A DNA stretch of 11,209 nt from CAYSZX01 sp964548875 (GTDB taxonomy: Bacteria; Patescibacteriota; Minisyncoccia; Minisyncoccales; JANBVM01). The stretch lies in NCBI GenBank assembly GCA_964548875.1, contig CAZJSP010000019.1, positions 1-11,209 on the forward strand, in the 5' to 3' direction. The position numbers and the translations under genes are program-made. The notes beneath the pieces were generated by a model. It did not search any database. It was not told where the DNA came from and saw nothing but the letters and a program-made list of their open reading frames with translations. Below, in pieces: positions 1 through 5,361 of this stretch; positions within the stretch are counted from its first letter, which is position 1, and the number at the start of each line of letters is the position of its first letter.

Positions 1-192
1 TGGACCTTTACTGGAGGAACGCCATCTGGCTCTCAAGAGCAAAACCCTTCGGCTACCTTTGAACAGGTAGAGGGGGCCGGGGAAGTTACTTTAGAAGCAA
101 CTGATAGTGTGGGAAGAAAAGATACAGTTCAGCGCGAGCTTATTATTACTATTCCCCTGCCTGAATGGCAGGAAATAGCTCCAATTGACTAA
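1..192 (+). CDS. PKD-domain protein, C-terminal fragment
   Basis: The open frame enters from the left edge and gives 63 residues before TAA. It starts WTFTGG, continues with QNPSATF, and then reads GEVTLEATDSVGRKDT before a short tail ending in PID. This is the pattern of a PKD (polycystic-kidney-disease) beta-sandwich repeat, in which a W-F-G/D-G strand is followed by 'NPsh.f...G.y.VtL.v.Ds.G'. Such domains sit in secreted or surface proteins and mediate protein or glycan contacts. The fragment ends about 14 residues after the last strand, so this PKD repeat is close to the protein's C-terminus. The first pilin gene starts 2 nt after the stop, suggesting one operon and a surface or pilus-associated role (inference). 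The fragment is more GC-rich than the pilin genes after it. The N-terminus and any signal peptide lie outside the window, so the full architecture is unknown. Confidence 0.8.
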   Translation, partial: WTFTGGTPSGSQEQNPSATFEQVEGAGEVTLEATDSVGRKDTVQRELIITIPLPEWQEIAPID

Positions 193-194
193 TC

Positions 195-761
195 ATGAAT
201 CAAAAAGGTTTTACTTTATTGGAACTTCTTACTGTAGTGGGAGTAATTGCTACTCTTAGCGCAGTTGTTTTAGGAGGTTATAATACCGGAGAAGGAAGAT
301 TTACTTTACAGAGGTCAGCCGTCCAATTAGGGCAAGACATAAGAAGAACAAGTAATATGGCTATGACAGGAAAATCAGATCTTTCTTTTTTTGGAGAAAT
401 TTTTCCAGAGGGTGGATATGGAATTTATTTTGCTAAAGATCACGACCATTATATTATTTTTGGTGATTGTAATGATAATGGAGATTATGACTCGTCTGGT
501 GAAGCTATAAGTTGTGCTTCCTCTACTGTTTCAGCTCCTTTTCCAGAACAGGTAGAAAAAGTATCTCTAGAATCAGAAATTAAGATTATTGATATTTCTC
601 CTACTTCGGCTGTTAGTATTACTTTTTTTCCTCCTGATCCTCTTATCCAAATTAGAGGGGATGATACTGTTCTTTATGATGATGCGATTATTACTTTAGG
701 TTTTAGGGGAGATGTTAAAACAATTACTATTAACAAGGTTGGTTTAATTGATATTGATTAG
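195..761 (+). CDS. type IV minor pilin / pseudopilin, GspH/FimT-like
   Basis: This 188-residue protein begins MNQKG followed by FTLLELLTVVGVIATL. That is a class III prepilin leader: a short basic leader, Gly at -1, Phe at +1 to be N-methylated, and Glu at mature position 5, followed by the hydrophobic alpha-1 helix (about residues 6-27). A prepilin peptidase should cut after Gly5. The next stretch, QLGQDIRRTSNMAMTGK (44-60), resembles the GspH/FimT alpha-1C segment. The globular part contains an acidic loop, D91-C-N-D-N-G-D-Y-D99, matching the pattern Dx[DN]x[DN]GxxD of calcium-binding loops, with cysteines at 92 and 107. It is the first of four consecutive pilin-like genes and probably a minor pilin of the tip or priming complex. 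The ATG lies 2 nt after the previous stop and has no Shine-Dalgarno sequence. The leader fixes the start. Family membership is secure, but the exact subtype is a best guess. Confidence 0.9.
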   Translation: MNQKGFTLLELLTVVGVIATLSAVVLGGYNTGEGRFTLQRSAVQLGQDIRRTSNMAMTGKSDLSFFGEIFPEGGYGIYFAKDHDHYIIFGDCNDNGDYDSSGEAISCASSTVSAPFPEQVEKVSLESEIKIIDISPTSAVSITFFPPDPLIQIRGDDTVLYDDAIITLGFRGDVKTITINKVGLIDID

Positions 762-762
762 T

Positions 763-1254
763 ATGGAAAAAGGTTTTAGTTTAATTGAGGTTATTACTGC
801 GATTTTTATTCTGACTGTTGGAGTCGGAGGAGCTTTTTCTTTAATCTATCAAACCCTTTCTACCGTTTATTCTGTTAGGTCTGAATTGACTGCCTCTTTT
901 TTAGCTCAAGAGGGGGTGGAAATAGTTAAAAATTTAAGAGATTGTGCTTGGTTAGAATCTAGGACGGCGACTAATACTAGCTGGTTAGCTAATTTATCTG
1001 AAACCCCAGGATCGTGGGAAGCTGATTATTCTGATTTTGAACTGTATCGATCATATGGAAGTTATTTAAGAAGGGATAGTAGTGGATTTTTTAATTATAG
1101 TTCAGGAGAAACTACTAATTTTAAAAGAGAAATTGAATTAGACCATATTTCTTCTACTACTGTAAGGGTTCTTGTAACTGTTCGTTGGCATATTACAGGC
1201 AGAGACAAGGAATTACAGGTTGTTGAAAATATAACTGATTGGTATGGGAAATAA
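763..1254 (+). CDS. type IV minor pilin, PilV/GspI-like
   Basis: The protein has 163 residues from the ATG at 763, one base after the previous gene's TAG. An in-frame TTG at 748 would add five residues, but the ATG gives a normal prepilin leader, MEKG before FSLIEVITAIFILTVGV, with Glu at mature position 5, so 763 is preferred. The first helix runs to about residue 30. The following segment, FLAQEGVEIVKNLRD, is typical of PilV/GspI-type minor pilins, in which 'LAQeGiE..rn.rd' follows the helix. The middle is rich in Ser, Tyr, Trp and Asp. The end, VRVLVTVRWHI then a polar turn and VVENITDWYG, is a pair of C-terminal beta strands common in this group. Its place between GspH-like and PilW-like genes supports a role as a tip-complex minor pilin of a type IV pilus or type II-like pseudopilus. 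Its stop overlaps the next gene by 11 nt, suggesting translational coupling. Confidence 0.88.
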   Translation: MEKGFSLIEVITAIFILTVGVGGAFSLIYQTLSTVYSVRSELTASFLAQEGVEIVKNLRDCAWLESRTATNTSWLANLSETPGSWEADYSDFELYRSYGSYLRRDSSGFFNYSSGETTNFKREIELDHISSTTVRVLVTVRWHITGRDKELQVVENITDWYGK

Positions 1255-1804
1255 AGGATATACATTAATTGAGGTTTTAGTAGCTATGGCTGTTTTTGGA
1301 ATTGTAGTGGCGGGACCAACTGGGTTATTCGTTTTGGCTTTGAGAAATCAGAATATGTCTTTGGCTTTAGGAGAAACAATTGATAATACTTCTTACGCTG
1401 TTGAATATATAAGTCGAGCTATTAGAATGGCTAGAAAAGACAGAGAGGGAGCTTGTATTTCTCAAAATTATAATTTTCAGAATCCGGAAGGAGATATTAC
1501 TAAAATTAGGTTTTTAAATTATCAGGGTTATTGTCAAGAGTTTTATTTAGAAAATAATCAAATTTTTGAAAAGAAATCTTCTGATGGTAGTCTTGAAAAT
1601 TTTGGTAGCGGCTTACCTTTAACTTCAGATGATTTAGAAATGGATAATTTTAAATTTTATCTTGAGGGAGAAGGACAACAAGATAACGTTCAACCAAGAA
1701 TTACAATAGTTTTTCGTATTGCTAAGCATAGTTTAGGAACAGGATTACCCCCTATTCATGTTCAAACTACTATTTCTCAAAGAAACTTAGATGTAGCCTA
1801 TTAA
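1244..1804 (+). CDS. type IV minor pilin, PilW/GspJ-like
   Basis: This 186-residue protein starts MGNKG then YTLIEVLVAMAVFGIVV, a class III prepilin leader with Gly at -1, an aromatic +1 residue and Glu at mature position 5. The long N-terminal helix extends through a segment in which the chain NTSYAVEYISRAIRMA (48-63) follows the membrane part, as in PilW/GspJ proteins. Later strands (KIRFLNYQGYCQEFYLE, a hairpin with NNQIFEKKSSDG, and a closing strand with HVQTTISQRNLD) are also typical of this family. Cysteines at about 71 and 97 could pair (inference). The ATG lies inside the end of the previous gene (11-nt overlap), so expression is probably coupled. The start is fixed by the leader. In known systems this subunit joins GspI/PilV- and GspK/PilX-like proteins at the filament tip. 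The exact subtype is less certain than pilin membership. Confidence 0.88.
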   Translation: MGNKGYTLIEVLVAMAVFGIVVAGPTGLFVLALRNQNMSLALGETIDNTSYAVEYISRAIRMARKDREGACISQNYNFQNPEGDITKIRFLNYQGYCQEFYLENNQIFEKKSSDGSLENFGSGLPLTSDDLEMDNFKFYLEGEGQQDNVQPRITIVFRIAKHSLGTGLPPIHVQTTISQRNLDVAY

Positions 1805-1806
1805 TT

Positions 1807-2181
1807 ATGAAAAATCAATTTCAATCAGAACAAGGAGTTTCAATTTTACTAGCTGTTATGATTTTAAGTGTTGTTTTGTCTATTGCTTTAGGGTCTAGTG
1901 GGGTAGCCATTAGACAAACTCAATCTATGGATGGAATAGGAGATTCAGTTGTTGCTTTTTATGCTGCTGATCATGGAGTAGAAAAGGTTTTAATGATGGA
2001 TATTCCTACGATAGAAGAGGGAGGAGAGCTTGTTATAGAGGGAGATGACTTGACTAATGGGGCAACCTATAAAGTTGTTGTTACTGATAATACCCATTCT
2101 GATTGCAGTGCAGACAGTTATTGTATTAAATCAACTGGTTTTTATGGTCAAGCTAAAAGAGCAATTAGCACTGTTTACTAA
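1807..2181 (+). CDS. PilX/GspK-like minor pilin lacking Glu5
   Basis: This small protein of 124 residues begins MKNQFQSEQG followed by VSILLAVMILSVVLSIALG. It has a basic/polar leader, Gly10 at the probable prepilin peptidase site and a hydrophobic helix (11-30), but the fifth mature residue is Leu15 rather than Glu. Absence of Glu5 is characteristic of the GspK group of tip pseudopilins. The conserved stretch GDSVVAFYAADHGVEKVL (45-62) matches the 'A.yAAeaGie.al' segment after the helix in PilX-N/GspK-type proteins. The remaining 60 or so residues form a short beta-rich domain with cysteines 100 and 106. The gene begins 2 nt after the PilW/GspJ-like gene, and its TAA overlaps the ligA ATG by one base. 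Position and sequence suggest the last subunit of the tip complex (inference). GspK proper has a large inserted domain, which is missing here, so PilX-like is the better label. Confidence 0.82.
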   Translation: MKNQFQSEQGVSILLAVMILSVVLSIALGSSGVAIRQTQSMDGIGDSVVAFYAADHGVEKVLMMDIPTIEEGGELVIEGDDLTNGATYKVVVTDNTHSDCSADSYCIKSTGFYGQAKRAISTVY

Positions 2182-4202
2182 TGAATAAAAAAGAAGCTAA
2201 AAATAGAGTAGAGAAATTAAGAAAGGTGATAGATTATCACCGCTATTTATATCATGTTTTAAATAAGCAGGAAATTTCAGATTCTGTTCTTGATTCTTTA
2301 AAACATGAACTTGTTCAGTTAGAAAAAGAATATCCGGAATTAGTTACCCCTGATTCTCCTACTCAGAGAGTAGAAGGTAAGCCTTTGGATAAGTTTGAGA
2401 AAGCAAGACATGATATCCCAATGCTTTCCATAGAAGATATTTTTTCTTTTGAAGAATTAGAACAATGGGAGAAATATTTAAAAAGGCTAGTTAATGAAGA
2501 TTTTAATTATTTTGCTGAAGTTAAGGTTGATGGTTTTGCTGTTTCTTTAATTTATAATAATGGTGTTTTGTCTCGAGGGGCAACTAGAGGAGATGGAAGG
2601 GTGGGCGAGAATGTTACTCAAAACATTAAAACCATTGAAAGTATTCCCTTAGGGTTAAATCTTCATTCTTTTAATTTATCTAGTGAAATTAAAAAGGAAA
2701 TTGAGAATAAGATTAAAAAAGGAAAGATTGAAATTAGAGGTGAGGTTTATATTGAAAAAGAAGATTTTAAAATTCTTAATAAAAAAATTGAGAAGAAAGG
2801 AGAAAAAACCTTTTCTAATCCAAGAAATTTGGCAGCAGGAACAATTCGCCAGCTTGACTCCGAAGTGGTTGCCTCTCGTCCTTTAAAGTTTCTAGCTTAT
2901 GATTTAGTTGCTGACTTTAAACAAAAGACTCATTGTCAGGAACACCAGGTCTTATTTTCTTTAGGATTTAATGTTGATAAGGGACAAGAATGCGAGAACA
3001 TTAAAGAAGTTTTTGAATATTTTAAAAAAATTGAAAAGAAAAGGGAAAAATACTCTTTTCAAATAGATGGAGTGGTAATTAATGTTAACCAAAATAATGT
3101 TTTTCAAAAATTAGGCCGAGTTGGAAAAAGTCCTAGAGGAATTAGAGCTTTTAAGTTCCCGCCTTCAGAATCAACCACTCGAGTTAAAAATATTGAGTTA
3201 CAGGTTGGACGAACAGGAGCCTTAACCCCTGTTGCCGTTCTTGAACCAGTTCAAATTGATGGAGTTACTATTACAAGGGCTACTCTTCACAATTTTGATG
3301 AAATTAAAAGATTGGATTTAAAAAAGGGAGATACTGTTTCAGTTGCTAGAGCGGGAGATGTCATTCCTGTTATTACTAAAGTTTTTTCTGAATTAAGAAC
3401 TGGTAAAGAGAAAAGAATTTCTGTTCCTCAGAAATGTCCGACTTGTAAAACTAAGTTAGTTAAATCGGAAGAAGTTGTTTGGAGGTGTCCTAATTCTCAA
3501 TGTCCTGACCGAAAAAAAAGAAATTTAAATCATTTTGTTTCAAAGGGAGCCTTTAATATTGTTGGTTTAGGAACCAATAATATTGATAAGTTGGTAGAGA
3601 AGGGGTTGATCTCTAATCCTGCAGACTTATTTCAACTTTCCAAAAAAGAATTATTAAAATTAGAAGGATTTCAGGAAAAATCAGTTAATAATCTATTAAA
3701 ATCAATAGAAGAGAGTAAAGAAATTGTTTTAGATAGATTTATTTATTCTTTGGGAATTAGAAATGTTGGAGAACAAACAGCAAGAGATTTAGCTCGTTAT
3801 TTTAAATCTTTAAAAAAAATTAAAAAAGCTACTATTTCAGAATTAGAAAAGATTGAGGATATTGGTCCAGTTGTTGCCCAATCAATTGTTAATTATTTTA
3901 ATCAGAAAAAGAATTTACAGTTAGTGGAAAATTTAAAAAAAGAAGGAGTGATTATTAAAAACCCTTTAAAAGAAAAATTAAAACTTAAAGGGTTAAAGTT
4001 TGTTTTGACTGGGACTCTTGATTCTATGAGTCGGCAAGAAGCTAAAGACAAAATTAATCAATTGGGAGGGAAGGTTTCCGGTTCTGTTTCTCCTAAAACA
4101 GATTATTTAGTTGTGGGTCATAATCCTGGTTCGAAATTAAGGCAGGCAGGTGAATTAAAAGTAAAGATTATTAAAGAAAGTGATTTTTTAAATCTTTTAT
4201 GA
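2181..4202 (+). CDS. ligA: NAD+-dependent DNA ligase LigA
   Basis: LigA seals nicks in duplex DNA in replication and repair, using NAD+ to form a ligase-AMP intermediate. The 673 residues match the usual length and all domains are present. Domain Ia (1-70) has YLYH and EISD. The adenylation domain has the nucleotidyl motif KVDG (K115 is the lysine adenylated), GEVY with E188 (motif III), SNPRNLAAG, IDGVV (motif IV) and AFKFP with K325 (motif V). An OB fold follows, then a four-cysteine zinc finger (C419, C422, C436, C441), helix-hairpin-helix repeats (about 480-600, with GLGTNNIDKL, LEGFQEKS and IEDIGPVVAQSI), and a C-terminal BRCT domain (602-673). Two residues are odd: Leu37 replaces the tyrosine equivalent to E. 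coli Tyr35, and Asn301 replaces the lysine equivalent to E. coli Lys290. The start codon overlaps the previous stop (TAATG), and the TGA stop overlaps the rodA start (ATGA). The frame is otherwise intact and probably functional. Confidence 0.98.
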   Translation: MNKKEAKNRVEKLRKVIDYHRYLYHVLNKQEISDSVLDSLKHELVQLEKEYPELVTPDSPTQRVEGKPLDKFEKARHDIPMLSIEDIFSFEELEQWEKYLKRLVNEDFNYFAEVKVDGFAVSLIYNNGVLSRGATRGDGRVGENVTQNIKTIESIPLGLNLHSFNLSSEIKKEIENKIKKGKIEIRGEVYIEKEDFKILNKKIEKKGEKTFSNPRNLAAGTIRQLDSEVVASRPLKFLAYDLVADFKQKTHCQEHQVLFSLGFNVDKGQECENIKEVFEYFKKIEKKREKYSFQIDGVVINVNQNNVFQKLGRVGKSPRGIRAFKFPPSESTTRVKNIELQVGRTGALTPVAVLEPVQIDGVTITRATLHNFDEIKRLDLKKGDTVSVARAGDVIPVITKVFSELRTGKEKRISVPQKCPTCKTKLVKSEEVVWRCPNSQCPDRKKRNLNHFVSKGAFNIVGLGTNNIDKLVEKGLISNPADLFQLSKKELLKLEGFQEKSVNNLLKSIEESKEIVLDRFIYSLGIRNVGEQTARDLARYFKSLKKIKKATISELEKIEDIGPVVAQSIVNYFNQKKNLQLVENLKKEGVIIKNPLKEKLKLKGLKFVLTGTLDSMSRQEAKDKINQLGGKVSGSVSPKTDYLVVGHNPGSKLRQAGELKVKIIKESDFLNLL

Positions 4203-5296
4203 ATTTAATAATTAATTATTTAAAGAAAATTGACTGGGTTTTAATTGTTGCCGCTCTACTTTTAACCAGTATGGGTCTTTTATCTCTTTATGGTTATGCT
4301 AGTCATAGGAATAATTTTTTTAGGTTTAAAAAGCAATTGTTTTTTGTTGCGGTATCTCTTATTGTAATGTTTTTAGCTAGTCTGTTAGACTGGGGTATTT
4401 TAAAAGACAATTCTCATTTTATTTTAATTTCTTATTTATTGTGTTGTTTTTTATTGTTCGGTTTATTTTTTGTTGGGACGATTAGGGAAGTAAAATCATG
4501 GTATCAAATTGGATTTTTTTCTTTTGATCCAATAGAACCAATGAAAATTATTTTAATTTTTCTTTTAGCTAAGTTTTTTTCTTCTCGGCATGCTGAGATG
4601 TATCGAATTATTCATATTATTATTTCTGGTGTTTATGTTGCCCTGCCTTGTTTTTTAATTTTTCTTCAGCCTGATTTTGGTCCTATTTTAGTTTTTATTT
4701 TGCTTTGGGCTGGATTCTTGTTTGTTTCAGGAATTCAGTTGAGACATTTTTTTATTCTGGTTTTGTTTTTTTTATTAATATTTTCTTTAATTTGGATGGT
4801 ATTTCTAAAAGATTATCAAAAAAACAGGATTAAGGATTTTTTAGTTCCTCATCTTTCTGATCCTCTTGATTTGGGTTGGAACAGAAGACAGTTAGAAATT
4901 ACTATTGGTTCGGGGGGCTTGTTCGGTCAGGGGGTTGGACAGGGGAGCCAGACTCAATATGGTTTTTTGCCTGAACCAGAAACAGACTTTATTTTTGCCT
5001 CTTTGGCGGAAGAGACGGGATTAATCGGAATAATGTTTTTGTTTTCTGTTTTTTCTGTTTTAATTTGGAGGGCTGTAAAAATAGCAATAGAAAGTAAATT
5101 TAACTTTTATCGTTTTACGGCTATTGGATTTGCTATTCTTGTTTTGGGTCAGCTTTTTGTCAATATTGGAGTTAGTGTTGGGTTTTTACCTATTACCGGT
5201 ATCCCTCTACCTTTTGTTTCTTATGGGGGGTCAGGATTAATTATTTTCTTTATTGGGGTTGGAATTTTACAAAGTATTAAAATTCACAATAATTAG
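4199..5296 (+). CDS. rodA: SEDS-family peptidoglycan polymerase, RodA-type
   Basis: This 365-residue polytopic membrane protein of the SEDS family (RodA/FtsW/SpoVE) has about ten hydrophobic segments, the first at about 13-32. SEDS proteins polymerise lipid II glycan strands together with a class B penicillin-binding protein. Visible motifs are KSWYQIGFFSFDPIEPMKI (99-117), QPDFG (157-161), ITIGSGGLFGQG (234-245), FLPEPETDFIFASLAEE (256-272) and LPFVSYGGSG (337-346). Asp263 in TDFIFA corresponds to the catalytic aspartate of the large extracellular loop. The combination of 'GSGGL.G.G...G.Q.Q.GFLPE..TDFIFA..AEE' favours RodA (elongation) over FtsW (division), but FtsW cannot be excluded without a tree. 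The ATG overlaps the ligA TGA by 4 nt (ATGA), indicating translational coupling and the same transcript. No Shine-Dalgarno sequence is visible. The cognate PBP2 and MreB are not in the window. Confidence 0.85.
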   Translation: MNLIINYLKKIDWVLIVAALLLTSMGLLSLYGYASHRNNFFRFKKQLFFVAVSLIVMFLASLLDWGILKDNSHFILISYLLCCFLLFGLFFVGTIREVKSWYQIGFFSFDPIEPMKIILIFLLAKFFSSRHAEMYRIIHIIISGVYVALPCFLIFLQPDFGPILVFILLWAGFLFVSGIQLRHFFILVLFFLLIFSLIWMVFLKDYQKNRIKDFLVPHLSDPLDLGWNRRQLEITIGSGGLFGQGVGQGSQTQYGFLPEPETDFIFASLAEETGLIGIMFLFSVFSVLIWRAVKIAIESKFNFYRFTAIGFAILVLGQLFVNIGVSVGFLPITGIPLPFVSYGGSGLIIFFIGVGILQSIKIHNN

Positions 5297-5298
5297 TA

Positions 5299-5326
5299 TT
5301 GAGTTTTGTCATACTCTTGTTATAAT
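5299..5326 (+). promoter_or_regulatory. putative sigma-70 promoter with extended -10
   Basis: In the 65-bp gap after rodA, a TTGAGT box (5299-5304, 4 of 6 matches to the -35 consensus) lies 16 nt before a perfect TATAAT (5321-5326). The -10 is preceded by TGT, an extended -10 element. Transcription would start near 5333, about 29 nt before the ATG at 5362. This suggests that the membrane ligase/TPR gene has its own promoter rather than relying only on read-through from the pilin-ligA-rodA run. Assigned by eye. Confidence 0.6.
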
Positions 5327-5361
5327 TAGTTAATTATTAATCAGATAAAATAATTTTTAGT

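Noticed and set aside
748..762. TTG start extending the second pilin by five residues
   Set aside because: The ATG at 763 gives a standard MEKG leader one base after the previous stop; the extension would add hydrophobic residues to the leader.
2683..2886. Plus-strand open frame of 67 codons inside ligA
   Set aside because: It is a lysine-rich frame produced by A-rich ligA codons, fully within the adenylation domain; no independent evidence.
4200..4202. Recoding of TGA (code 25, as in Gracilibacteria and SR1)
   Set aside because: The ligase ends naturally at this TGA after a complete BRCT domain and overlaps the rodA ATG in a normal ATGA junction; no in-frame TGA occurs within any gene.
4199..5296. 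Annotation as FtsW
   Set aside because: The GFLPEPETDFIFASLAEE and GSGGLFGQG stretches fit RodA better; FtsW remains a minor alternative.
5306..5326. TTGTCA as the -35 partner of TATAAT before the membrane ligase gene
   Set aside because: The spacing is only 9 nt; TTGAGT at 5299 gives a workable 16-nt spacing.
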